Of a stretch of DNA of 64,000 nt, positions 7,715 to 15,413 are shown piece by piece. Each line of letters starts with the position of its first letter. Within the stretch, counting starts at the first letter, position 1. Source of the stretch: Swingsia samuiensis (GTDB lineage Bacteria; Pseudomonadota; Alphaproteobacteria; Acetobacterales; Acetobacteraceae); assembly GCF_006542355.1 (NCBI RefSeq), contig NZ_CP038141.1:1556001-1620000 (forward strand), in the 5' to 3' direction. The position numbers and the translations under genes are program-made. The notes under the pieces are model-generated. The model was not told where the DNA came from. It did no database searches and saw only the letters and a list, made by a program, of their open reading frames with translations.

Positions 7715-8182
7715 TTATTGAGAGAGAAGGTCATGCCCCCGATCTGTCGTTAAGGGCGTACCGTCTGGAAGAGTGAGAATGTTGGGGGCAAGAAGCGTAT
7801 CATCACCGGACAGTAAGGAGGGTTGAGGAGAGATATGAATATGGACAAAAGCCGTTAAAGATCGCCCCCCGCTGGTGAGGGCGGTCACTTCAACCATCTG
7901 TTTTCCTTTAGCCGTCCATGTAATCCACGCGGCAGCAGTTTTAAGGCCAAAGGTAGGCTTTCCACTCCATCCCAGAACACCTCCTGCGAGAGAAAAAGCG
8001 ACCTTAACAAGCGTTTCATCGCAACACAGATGATCTGAAAAATCGACGTGATAATCGGCCCCACTTCCAAGCGTTGCGGTCGGCCAAAAGAGATCGACTT
8101 TTGCATCCAGTCCACGAATACGAAAAGACGGCTGAGGCGTGATACGAACCGTGCGGGGGCGAGCGCATCCTTTACGCGTCAT
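7715..8182 (-). CDS. Tail protein with Ig-like beta fold, function unknown
   Basis: 155 aa from ATG 8182, which overlaps the end of the preceding gene by 11 bp. An alternative start at 8233 would overlap further. The sequence is beta-rich (VKVAFSLAGGVLGWSGKPTF, TAWITWTAKGKQMVEVTALT) in the manner of Ig-like or baseplate-decoration domains. Cys-Cys at the SDHLCCDETL segment. It lies between a fibre chaperone-like gene and fibre genes. I do not recognise the family. Confidence 0.5.
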   Translation of the reverse strand: MTRKGCARPRTVRITPQPSFRIRGLDAKVDLFWPTATLGSGADYHVDFSDHLCCDETLVKVAFSLAGGVLGWSGKPTFGLKTAAAWITWTAKGKQMVEVTALTSGGRSLTAFVHIHISPQPSLLSGDDTLLAPNILTLPDGTPLTTDRGHDLLSQ

Positions 8183-8624
8183 CGGTCGGAGCCTTGGGGA
8201 GTTCTTGTGATCGTTTGTCTGCGCCAGAAGCAATCGCCATTAAAGTCGTTTGGTAATCAATCCATGTTTGGGGAATTGGCTTACCTAAAAGCATATAGCG
8301 CTTAATGAGTTGGCTCTGCGTGTTTTCTAGTGCCGATTTTGCCTGTAATGCCAAGGGCGGCTGATACACAAAATCGGTGATGGCTCCATCGATCACGGCC
8401 ATCGTCCGCAGAATTGGCCCCTTCCACCGATCTGCCCACTGGGCGTCCGTTAAGGGAAAGAGTTTTGCTTCATCTGGGACGTTCTGTAGAGAGGACAGTT
8501 CGCCTAAATCATACCAAGCCGCAGGTCGATCATAGGTGGCGTAGTAACGGGTGTTCCATGTTCTCTTGCCATCCGTGTAAGCTGCTTTTTGCGGTTCAGG
8601 GCTATCTGATTGCGACAAAGGCAT
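8172..8624 (-). CDS. Tail fibre assembly (Tfa)-like chaperone
   Basis: 150 aa. The C-terminal half has the typical Tfa organisation: a helix of Leu/Gln/Lys, then a W-x-D-Y-Q-x-x-L-x-x-I segment (TWIDYQTTLMAIASGAD) and a Pro-rich end (LPKAPTDDA). The N-terminal part carries WYDLGELSSLQNVP, like the substrate-binding half of these proteins. Tfa proteins help trimerise fibres and may remain at the tip. It follows immediately after the fibre gene 8624-9775, sharing a boundary base, which fits the usual fibre-chaperone gene order. Confidence 0.62.
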   Translation of the reverse strand: MPLSQSDSPEPQKAAYTDGKRTWNTRYYATYDRPAAWYDLGELSSLQNVPDEAKLFPLTDAQWADRWKGPILRTMAVIDGAITDFVYQPPLALQAKSALENTQSQLIKRYMLLGKPIPQTWIDYQTTLMAIASGADKRSQELPKAPTDDA

Positions 8625-9775
8625 TATTTATTCCCTATGGCTAAGATGGAGCAATTAAGCCCATTCGGCGCGTCAATCGTGCGGACATTGCAGCCCGAAG
8701 CCGTCCAGTTATAGGTGGAGGTATCGTTATCCAAATCACCAATGGATGCGACGAGGATGATATCCGGCGTGGATGAAAAAACACTCGGGAAGGTGACGTG
8801 AGCACGATCAAAGATAACGCCCGTTTGGAAAAAGACCATTTTCTTGGACTGATCCATGGGCAGCATCTGATTGATGAGTGCTCTCACCCACCAGCATGTG
8901 GGGACATTGTTCCCGTTATCGCTCAGTAACGGCGTGTTATTTTGGTTAAGCTGCCCTTGAATGGCGATGGGAGCATTGGGTGTCTGAGGAAGAATATGAT
9001 CCGTATAGAGCCCGTTTGAGGGTACAATATGCAGATCCCCCGTCATTGTGTCTCCACTCTTAGAGACGCGACTGTTCGCATTAGCGTTGGCTTGATTAAT
9101 CCCGTCTCGTAAAGCGGTATCGGCTCCTGAGCGGATATTGGCTTCATTATCCAGCTTGGCTTGGAGGTCTGCTCGCACTTCATCATCGCGTGCGCCAACC
9201 CAATATGTGGTTGGCACATTATTTCCGCGATCAGAAGCGATAGGGGTGTTATTTTGGATCAACTGCCCCTGAACGGCAATTGGCATTCCAGGCGTTTGAG
9301 GAAGAAGGTAATTGGTATAAACGCCGCGTCCATCGACAATATGCAGATCGCCGCTCAGCGTTCCTCCGTTTAAGCTCAGGAACCCCGCAAAGAGATTAAC
9401 CCAAGCATCAGATTGTCCCGGAGTGGTGCTGTTATTATCGCGCGTTGAAGTCCAGTAGGTTCCATTCGAAAAAACCGTTGCTCCATTGGGATATCCTCCA
9501 ATCGCATTCGCAAAGTCGGCGTCGTAAGGGAGGATTCCATAGGCGGTATGGGCGCGGATTAAGGCTGTTGTTGCATTTAATACCCCGTTAAAGTCCCGTC
9601 CATCAGGTGGTGAGCCTCCCGCCGATGTCGGCGTGAAGGTCAGGGAAGGGAAACCAATAGACCAAGACGCAGCGGCATCATCGGTAGAGGTGACAGGGAT
9701 ATTGCGCTTGAAATTATCACTCGCATTTTGAGCAAAAGGCACCACAATTCTGGCAGGGATATCAGATTGTCGCAT
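8624..9775 (-). CDS. Tail fibre protein with a tandemly duplicated shaft unit
   Basis: 383 aa. The N-terminus (about residues 10-100, with GGSPPDGRDFNGVLNATTAL and then a TYWTSTRDNNSTTPG segment) matches the conserved attachment region of many Gram-negative prophage fibres. A ~54-residue unit beginning GDLHIV and containing LPQTP-x-PIA-QGQL-QNNTP, then NNVPT-x-W-V-A, occurs twice (about residues 145-200 and 250-305), separated by a helical segment. A distinct C-terminal tip (from about residue 315) likely binds the host surface. Followed by the Tfa-like chaperone. Good support as a fibre; the receptor is unknown. Confidence 0.72.
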   Translation of the reverse strand: MRQSDIPARIVVPFAQNASDNFKRNIPVTSTDDAAASWSIGFPSLTFTPTSAGGSPPDGRDFNGVLNATTALIRAHTAYGILPYDADFANAIGGYPNGATVFSNGTYWTSTRDNNSTTPGQSDAWVNLFAGFLSLNGGTLSGDLHIVDGRGVYTNYLLPQTPGMPIAVQGQLIQNNTPIASDRGNNVPTTYWVGARDDEVRADLQAKLDNEANIRSGADTALRDGINQANANANSRVSKSGDTMTGDLHIVPSNGLYTDHILPQTPNAPIAIQGQLNQNNTPLLSDNGNNVPTCWWVRALINQMLPMDQSKKMVFFQTGVIFDRAHVTFPSVFSSTPDIILVASIGDLDNDTSTYNWTASGCNVRTIDAPNGLNCSILAIGNK

Positions 9776-9784
9776 TGTAGCACC

Positions 9785-10351
9785 TTATGATGATGTGAAT
9801 TTGTAGGTGTAAGTCACCCCACTGGGGCGAGGGAGAACAGATGAAGCAATAATCGCTTCATCCACTGGATCAGGCGTAAAATCGAACACGAAGGTCATGC
9901 TCATATCTTGATGATCGACGACGTAGCATCGCCCTTTTGCGCCAAAGAGCAGCATCAAGATGGCATTGATGGAGGTGATGGAACTGTCAGTGATATTGGC
10001 CGAGGCCTTGGCAAAAATCAGGCGTCTGTAGGCGTCATCTGAAAGGCGATAGTTCGACGAAAGGGCGTTCCCGTTATAAAACACACCTTCTCCAAAAGTC
10101 TTGGAGTTCGGCAGTCCTTGCTTGAAACCGAAATACCCGCTTTTCGCGAGTTTCAGCGTTCGATTGACGCCAACAATGCGTCCCCAGACGTCTAATCCCC
10201 AGCCTGTTGCAGTTTTGGGGTTCCAGACATTTAAAAACCAGTCATCCAGAACTTTGTGTGGGTCAATCGCATCGTTAAACGCTTGCAGGATCGCCACAAG
10301 GCGTTTGCTGTTCGCGTATTGGTAGTGGAAGGTATCGAGGATATTATCCAT
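9785..10351 (-). CDS. DUF2612 baseplate protein
   Basis: 188 aa. The N-terminus (MDNILDTFHYQYANSKRLVA, then a DWFLNVWNPKTATGWGLDVWGRIVGV stretch) and the later YRLSDDAYRRLIFAKA and INAILMLLFG segments are characteristic of DUF2612 proteins, which follow baseplate J in contractile-tail phages and link the wedge to fibres. The start overlaps the baseplate J stop by one base. Length is normal for the family. Confidence 0.8.
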   Translation of the reverse strand: MDNILDTFHYQYANSKRLVAILQAFNDAIDPHKVLDDWFLNVWNPKTATGWGLDVWGRIVGVNRTLKLAKSGYFGFKQGLPNSKTFGEGVFYNGNALSSNYRLSDDAYRRLIFAKASANITDSSITSINAILMLLFGAKGRCYVVDHQDMSMTFVFDFTPDPVDEAIIASSVLPRPSGVTYTYKFTSS

Positions 10352-11310
10352 TAGACCAGCTTTACACTGATGTTTTCATCCGAGAGGGTCGGGTTCTGGT
10401 TGAGGTTCAGATCTACCCTGATCCCGGTTGGATTAGGGGCCGTGCCAATGGTGATTTCTTCCACCTGCGCCCAGTCGCCCAAATTGCTCACAGAGGAATA
10501 ATAGCGGCCAGCAATGATGGATGAGGCAATGCGCGGGCGAGGGATATTACTATTCCCCTGAAAAGCCGATTTAATGGCATTTTTAACGAGCATTTCAACG
10601 GAGGACGGAACCGAAGGCGCGTTAATGATCTGCACGGAAAAAAAGATCGGCGTATCCACGGCAGGGTCATATTTGACCGTGTAAGTCGGGCCGTTGCCAT
10701 TATAGACAGGGGCGGGGTCTTGTATCGTCACTACATTAGAGCCCGTAAACCCACATCCGGGCGGCTTCTTTTGGATAATCGCCAAAGCAATATCAGAAGG
10801 GTTTCCACCCGAAACGCAGCAATAGATTGAATTGGGCGCAAGTGAAACGCCGCGTGTGGTTACGGGAACATTGGACGGATTGTCGATAACGTAAGCGTCA
10901 TTCACGCCTTGCAGGGAGAGGAGTTTCCCTAAGATTGCGCCATTTTGTCCCACACTGTTATTGGCGACACTATTGGCCCGACGCACTTCAAAATCAGCAC
11001 GCCCTTCATTGGGGTTGCGCGTGAGGAAGTAAATATATCCAATCGCATCCTGCATCCGCCCCGAAGCCGTGCGGGGGTCAATTCCGTTGATCAGGCTTAA
11101 TAAAACGTCGTTACAGCGCCCAATGATCGCGGTCATGGTATTGGCAAGCTGGCTTTGAGGCGTGCCATTGCTTGCGCCAATATTGCCGCCAAGGGCTGCG
11201 TTTAAATCTGCTTTAACCCCATCACGGATATTCGGCTCGGAAGGGGAGACATAGCCACTCTCTGTCAAGCGAGAGGTCGGAACAGAAGTCGTATAATTAG
11301 AAGTCGACAT
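10351..11310 (-). CDS. Baseplate J / gp47-like wedge protein
   Basis: 319 aa. Begins with the TESGYVSPSEPNIRDGVKAD motif region, then ...PQSQLANTMTAIIGRC and DPRTASGRMQDAIGYIYFLTRNP, typical of the gp47/JayE family N-terminus. A central beta domain follows (VYNGNGPTYTVKYD) and a C-terminal part ending with VDLNLNQNPTLSDENISVKL. It forms the baseplate wedge that transmits the contraction signal. Overlaps the gp25-like gene by 14 bp, the standard wedge-gene order. Confidence 0.87.
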   Translation of the reverse strand: MSTSNYTTSVPTSRLTESGYVSPSEPNIRDGVKADLNAALGGNIGASNGTPQSQLANTMTAIIGRCNDVLLSLINGIDPRTASGRMQDAIGYIYFLTRNPNEGRADFEVRRANSVANNSVGQNGAILGKLLSLQGVNDAYVIDNPSNVPVTTRGVSLAPNSIYCCVSGGNPSDIALAIIQKKPPGCGFTGSNVVTIQDPAPVYNGNGPTYTVKYDPAVDTPIFFSVQIINAPSVPSSVEMLVKNAIKSAFQGNSNIPRPRIASSIIAGRYYSSVSNLGDWAQVEEITIGTAPNPTGIRVDLNLNQNPTLSDENISVKLV

Positions 11311-11650
11311 TCGCTGTTTCGCCTGTTTTTAACTTTACGAGGATTGTGCCGCCAAGGCTTCGATCCGCCCTTGGACCGACGAGAAGGCATTGAGCGCTTT
11401 GAACGCCATCGACAGAGGCCGCAGCCTGTTCAATTTGATTTTTGAGCGTGGCAACCGGAAAGCCCCCCGGAGCACTCATTTGCTGGTAAGAAATACCAAG
11501 GCTTGTGTCGTAGAAATGATCTCCAAGCCAGCACCGTGCGGCACAAGCCACCGCTTGAAGGGTGGCGTAAGGCTCATCACACAGGGCAAGATTGCCGTTC
11601 GCATCAACGACAAGGTCCCACGTTGATCGATCAAGCAGGAGAGAGCGCAT
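11297..11650 (-). CDS. GPW/gp25-like baseplate wedge protein
   Basis: 117 aa. Compact gp25-type domain: an N-terminal DLVVDANGNLALCDEPYATLQAVACAARCW region, FYDTSLGISYQQM, and a C-terminal ILVKLKTGETANVDF strand. gp25 proteins join the inner baseplate to the sheath and nucleate sheath polymerisation. It lies directly upstream of baseplate J, as in Mu- and T4-like gene orders, and the two coding regions overlap. Length is normal for the family. Confidence 0.8.
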   Translation of the reverse strand: MRSLLLDRSTWDLVVDANGNLALCDEPYATLQAVACAARCWLGDHFYDTSLGISYQQMSAPGGFPVATLKNQIEQAAASVDGVQSAQCLLVGPRADRSLGGTILVKLKTGETANVDF

Positions 11651-11716
11651 AAAGAGCCGAGCAGATTTTTTGGGAATATAGCAAATCTATATAAAAGATT
11701 GCCGACAAGTACAAGC

Positions 11717-12349
11717 TTATTCTGGCTCTTGGGTGTCACTATTTCCAGACTGAACGCCCGGATGTTTGTGTTGCTTCAGCGAAATGCCGCCGGCTTTAAC
11801 GTCCCCAGAGGCTTTAATATCGCCCTGAACGGTCAAATCGCATTGAATGGATGCCGATTGAGCTTGGATTTCAACCGTTCCTGTTGTGACCAGACGAACG
11901 CCATTTTGGGTGATTTGCAGATAGTGCTTGGGGTCTTTCCCCAAGAAGCCACCCACATAGACCGAATCAGATAAAGAGTGGCTGCGAAGCGTTGGTGGAG
12001 AGGCGGGTTTGCGTTGCTCGACGGCTTCACTTTGGTCGCGCCCGGAAACGATGATGTATCCAATATCTCCCACAGCGGGGTCAATCACGACCGCACATTC
12101 TCCGCCATGAATACGCATGTAAGGGATGCCATAGATCGTATCGTGTGGAATAGCGGTTCCGTCTGTGGTGCGTTGGTGAACCATAGGCTGCACGTCCACC
12201 TTGCCAACAATGCCATCCCCTGGGTGAACGGCCTTTACCGTGACGAGCGTGTTGCTTCCGATATTGGCGATGTGACGCGCAATCGCGGCATCCAGCGCAC
12301 TGTTAACGGTGTTGGTGTCCGAGGTGCGTAAGGTCGTTGATGGGGTCAT
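11717..12349 (-). CDS. Gp138-type membrane-piercing baseplate spike
   Basis: 210 aa. N-terminal OB-fold region (GDGIVGKVDVQPMV to VGDIGYIIVSGRDQ) matches Gp138_N. A slender beta-helix follows (TGTVEIQAQSASIQCDLTVQ and GDIKASGDVKAGG), and the tip has KQHKHPGVQSG, a His-x-His pattern that in other spikes binds an iron ion. The spike pierces the outer membrane on contraction. The start overlaps the hub gene stop (ATGA). Acidic tail SDTQEPE. Strong call from domain order and neighbours. Confidence 0.82.
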   Translation of the reverse strand: MTPSTTLRTSDTNTVNSALDAAIARHIANIGSNTLVTVKAVHPGDGIVGKVDVQPMVHQRTTDGTAIPHDTIYGIPYMRIHGGECAVVIDPAVGDIGYIIVSGRDQSEAVEQRKPASPPTLRSHSLSDSVYVGGFLGKDPKHYLQITQNGVRLVTTGTVEIQAQSASIQCDLTVQGDIKASGDVKAGGISLKQHKHPGVQSGNSDTQEPE

Positions 12350-13401
12350 GATTTATATTCCTGTGCGACTTGGTTTAAGGCGTAGTCCGTGCGTTGGGCT
12401 GTGACGTAGGTGAACCAGGGGCCATTTGGTGTTTCGCATGAGAGGTCATGCGTGATGAAGGTCGGGTTCCAAAGGCCGTTGACGGGCATGGGCGTAATGC
12501 TTTGCCCCATCTGGTTATTCACCCATCCAGCGGGGAGATAAGTGCTGTCGATCTTAACAGGGACATTGAACTGGATGGTGGGCTTAAAGAGCGTGGTGAA
12601 ATGAATACCTTGCTGATTGTAAGACGGATACCCAATCAACCCGGTATGTTTGCTGATTGTAACAGTCGTGGCATCCTTATTGACGCTGCGTGAGGCTGCC
12701 CAGACATGAAGATTTCCGTTCGTATCAAAGTGATAGGTTGCACCAATGGCTCGGGCTAATTCATCAATCTGATCGATCAGGTTGCCGCCTTTGTAGAAAT
12801 TGGTAATCGTCGTTTTACTTGTGAGCCCATGATTAACGAAAATGCCTGAGATTTTAGGGCGGCCATCATCTTTATTTGCAAGGCGTGAAAACCGTTCGGC
12901 TAAGTCCGAAAAGATGGTGGTAACAGGAACCTTGCCTTGATAACTGACGGGGGAGACAATCTCGGTCTTAGCTAAGCCCACGTCATACGCGAGGATCTGA
13001 AAAGCCACATCGGGTGCACCAGCAAAATCGGCGTAGGCTTCGGCAATAATGCCTCGGAAAATAGTGCTCAAGCCATGCTCATCATCACCCGCTTGGACAA
13101 TCACACTGGCATTGGAGGCGCGGATCGTGTTTTGATTGTCCTTGCTCGTCATGCCCTGAACGACCGACAGGCGGTTCATAGTCGCCAAAGGCAGCCCCTC
13201 AATTCGCAAAGAAGCCTGTGAGCCATAAAGCATTGTCCCGCCTGTAATCGTGGCACGAATACGATATCCTGAGATCGTCAGTTCATCACTGTGCCCGCTT
13301 GGCCCCAAAGAGCCGTCAGGAATATAAAACGTGATCGCAATGCGCTTTTTGGTGAAGCTCATTTCCGGCCGAAAGCCGACAACGTGAATATTTTCTTCCA
13401 T
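12346..13401 (-). CDS. Baseplate hub protein (gp27/gpD-like)
   Basis: 351 aa from ATG 13401. An upstream in-frame ATG at 13425 lies inside a terminator hairpin and is rejected. The sequence is beta-rich, with a SGHSDELTISGYRIRATITG opening domain, IFRGIIAEAYADF, and ATYHFDTNGNLHVWAA, which are recurrent in hub proteins that trimerise below the tube and carry the spike. It stands directly before the Gp138 spike gene. The gene begins 14 bp after a strong terminator, so its transcription depends on read-through or on a promoter I could not identify. Confidence 0.7.
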   Translation of the reverse strand: MEENIHVVGFRPEMSFTKKRIAITFYIPDGSLGPSGHSDELTISGYRIRATITGGTMLYGSQASLRIEGLPLATMNRLSVVQGMTSKDNQNTIRASNASVIVQAGDDEHGLSTIFRGIIAEAYADFAGAPDVAFQILAYDVGLAKTEIVSPVSYQGKVPVTTIFSDLAERFSRLANKDDGRPKISGIFVNHGLTSKTTITNFYKGGNLIDQIDELARAIGATYHFDTNGNLHVWAASRSVNKDATTVTISKHTGLIGYPSYNQQGIHFTTLFKPTIQFNVPVKIDSTYLPAGWVNNQMGQSITPMPVNGLWNPTFITHDLSCETPNGPWFTYVTAQRTDYALNQVAQEYKS

Positions 13402-13414
13402 GGGAGTTCTCAAT

Positions 13415-13440
13415 AAAAAAGCCACCCGGTGAGGGGTGGC
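13415..13440 (-). terminator. Intrinsic terminator closing the HTH-ImmA operon
   Basis: Minus strand: GCCACCCC-TCA-CCGGGTGGC followed by six T, 30 bp past the stop of the XRE/ImmA gene and 14 bp before the hub start. It marks the downstream edge of the inserted cargo operon within the late gene cluster. Confidence 0.8.
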
Positions 13441-13469
13441 TTGGTGTTAAGCGTTTTTGACTAAAAAAA

Positions 13470-14537
13470 TTATTTGACCAAAGACAGATTTTTGGATTCG
13501 TTCGACAACTTGCCTTTGTGTTCTAGGAATTGAATCAACCCTTCCAGTTCTTCTAAGGGCCAATTAAGATCCTGTGCAATTTCATGCTTGCTTATTTTAT
13601 TGCGCCAAAGGCTTTGTAAAACTTTTATCCAAATGGTTGAGGTTTCTCTTCGTACCCCAATTGGCTCATCTGTCCGATATCCTCGTCGACCAAGTTCAAT
13701 ACAGATTGATTTATACTGCCATGGGGTCAACATACCCAAAGTATGTAAGCGATAAGCTAGTGCCATTGCAGAAACACGCCAACGCAATTTGGCTTTTAGG
13801 ATTACGTCTACTGTAATCGGATAACCAATACGAGATTTGATATCATTTTCAGGCATAAGAAAGGCCGACGCAAAAGCATTCGCTTCTTTTTCAGCGTTCT
13901 TTATGTCACGTATATTGTCTTGCTTGTGCAGAACGAGATGCCCAAGCTCATGCGCTGTATCGAATATACTGCTTTCTGCAGTTTTAAAATTATTTAAAAA
14001 AACAAAAGGTTTGTTATCTCGCCAAAATGAAAACGCATTGACGGAAGATGTATCTTCAGAAAGCGAAAAAACCCGGATGCCATGAGTTTCTAATAATCCT
14101 ATTAAGTTACCTATAGCGCTCTCACCGATACCCCAAGCCTGACGAACTAGATATGCAGCAATAGCAGGGCTACTTTCATGATTAAGATCAGGTATATCAA
14201 CATTAGGGAGAGAAAAACGCGTTTCAACCCAATCCATGAGACTTAAAGCGAGTTGGCCTGCACCTTCAGCAGCCTGACGTTCTTTCGCACTCATTTTGGA
14301 AAAGCTGCGGAAACTTATAGAATCACTATTTAGATCCTCAGGGTCGTCCATATAAAAGAAGTTTCTAGGATATCCTAAGACACTGGCAATATTATTAATT
14401 GTGTTCGGGTCAGGTTCGTGCTGGCCTTTTTCTAGGCGTGCGATAGTATCAGTCGCTAAGCGTGCTTGTTCCGCCAAACTACGAGCAGTTAAACGCTTTC
14501 TTTGTCGTGCTAGGGTTAGTCTCTTAGGATTAAACAT
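13470..14537 (-). CDS. XRE-family regulator fused to ImmA/IrrE metallopeptidase
   Basis: 355 aa. Residues ~5-62 are a helix-turn-helix of the XRE type (RSLAEQARLATDTIARLEKG). Residues ~160-230 hold the COG2856 zinc peptidase with HELGH (FDTAHELGHLVLHKQ) and the third ligand region EKEANAFASAFLMPE. The C-terminal ~100 residues are helical. Such proteins act as repressors or antitoxins, or cleave other repressors (ImmA on ICEBs1 ImmR; IrrE/DdrO). It follows the 218-aa partner by 11 bp in an operon headed by a long palindrome at 15221. It interrupts the tail genes, so it is cargo rather than the phage's own immunity system. Confidence 0.85.
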   Translation of the reverse strand: MFNPKRLTLARQRKRLTARSLAEQARLATDTIARLEKGQHEPDPNTINNIASVLGYPRNFFYMDDPEDLNSDSISFRSFSKMSAKERQAAEGAGQLALSLMDWVETRFSLPNVDIPDLNHESSPAIAAYLVRQAWGIGESAIGNLIGLLETHGIRVFSLSEDTSSVNAFSFWRDNKPFVFLNNFKTAESSIFDTAHELGHLVLHKQDNIRDIKNAEKEANAFASAFLMPENDIKSRIGYPITVDVILKAKLRWRVSAMALAYRLHTLGMLTPWQYKSICIELGRRGYRTDEPIGVRRETSTIWIKVLQSLWRNKISKHEIAQDLNWPLEELEGLIQFLEHKGKLSNESKNLSLVK

Positions 14538-14548
14538 TGTAACCGGTG

Positions 14549-15205
14549 TTATTTTTTGATGATTTGTGGATCAAAGTCATAAAGAATATCTCCTTCGAGA
14601 TTCATCTTCGTTTCAGTGCTAGAGTTACAGTTCCCTAAGAAATTACGTTCTTTATAGCTGGAAAATGTTTTGTTTGACACAATAGGACGCGATAATTCCA
14701 TATTCCCTTTGTCATCTAGTAATAAGTAGTAAGTGGTAAAAATATCTTTCTTATCTGTATCTTCTGACTTTGTATAAGTTGGAAGATCAGAGAATAAGCT
14801 ATTATTTAGAGAACGCTCAGTTGCGGGGCCTTTTTTAGAGAGAGGTTTAGGTAGCACATCTTTTCGACAGCAAACATCAACCGTAGAGTATGCAACTCTT
14901 ATTTTCTTTGCTTTATTTTCAATATATTCAATACCTTTGCTAAAAGATGGTTCCCATTTTTCACCTACGAGTAAGTAACGCACTTGAAAAATCGCTGCCT
15001 GAAAAAGAAAAGTTCCTTTTGCAGTCTTTGCATGAAGGGGCGTAGCATCTGTTCTGGCATGCAAAGCTCTATGTCCAGCCAATAAAAACTGATTTCGGCT
15101 GGCATCAATAGACTCTAGGAAAAGATCGACCTCCTCTTCCTCGCTACGAAGAGTAGACTTTTCCCAATCTTGGGATGTTACTGTATTTTTTCTGTATGCG
15201 TTCAC
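14549..15205 (-). CDS. Partner protein of the XRE-ImmA regulator, unknown function
   Basis: 218 aa. No signal peptide or membrane helix. Acidic N-terminus (TLRSEEEEVDLFLESI), then a conserved-looking core with GHRALHARTDATPLHAKTAKG, EKWEPSFSKGIEYI and a CCRKD pair. The C-terminal half is polar and ends with ILYDFDPQIIKK. First gene of the operon behind the 15221-15260 palindrome. COG2856 proteins were proposed in comparative genomics as antitoxins paired with varied toxins, so this could be the toxin or effector. I see no known toxin motif, and it may equally be the substrate of the peptidase. Confidence 0.6.
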   Translation of the reverse strand: MNAYRKNTVTSQDWEKSTLRSEEEEVDLFLESIDASRNQFLLAGHRALHARTDATPLHAKTAKGTFLFQAAIFQVRYLLVGEKWEPSFSKGIEYIENKAKKIRVAYSTVDVCCRKDVLPKPLSKKGPATERSLNNSLFSDLPTYTKSEDTDKKDIFTTYYLLLDDKGNMELSRPIVSNKTFSSYKERNFLGNCNSSTETKMNLEGDILYDFDPQIIKK

Positions 15206-15220
15206 GATAAATAATCCAAT

Positions 15221-15260
15221 GTCGGTTTTTCTTACCTACAAGTAGGTCAAAAAAACCGAC
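15221..15260. promoter_or_regulatory. 40-bp operator palindrome of the HTH-ImmA operon
   Basis: 19-nt arms (left GTCGGTTTTTCTTACCTAC, right GTAGGTCAAAAAAACCGAC) around a central AA pair; 17 of 19 positions are complementary. It lies 15 bp upstream of the first operon gene (start 15205), where an autorepressing XRE protein would bind. Rho-independent termination is unlikely because it precedes the genes. Confidence 0.72.
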
Positions 15261-15271
15261 AAGGTCAAGTG

Positions 15272-15342
15272 TTAAGCGTGGTGAAGTGTTTTTCGAGGCG
15301 ATCGAAAGACGGGCGTTTTGAGTGTCTCTCGCCCAAGAAAGG
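15272..15342 (-). repeat. 71-bp inverted copy of the 3' end of the gene at 35913-36332
   Basis: The minus strand here is identical to 36262-36332 except for one base (near 15320/36284). The copy begins within codons for FLGRETLKTPVF and ends exactly at the TAA stop. It therefore carries a fossil gene end just upstream of the HTH-ImmA operon, pointing the same way as that operon. It suggests the operon arrived with flanking sequence from a phage in which it followed a homologue of the 35913 gene. Confidence 0.85.
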
Positions 15343-15363
15343 TACCTCTATGACGGAGGTACC
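15341..15363. terminator. Perfect 8-bp stem hairpin
   Basis: GGTACCTC-TATGACG-GAGGTACC. It overlaps the edge of the 71-bp duplicated segment by two bases. Only three T follow on either strand, so termination would be weak. It could mark a junction of the cargo insertion. Confidence 0.4.
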
Positions 15364-15413
15364 TTTACTAAGTACAGGATGGCGTTCTATTTTTTAGAGA
15401 AACGCTTACCTAA

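Noticed and set aside
13470-14537. XRE-ImmA protein as the prophage's main repressor
   Set aside because: A complete S24 repressor with Cro and operators is present at 42899-43926, and the ImmA gene lies among the tail genes with its own operator and terminator.
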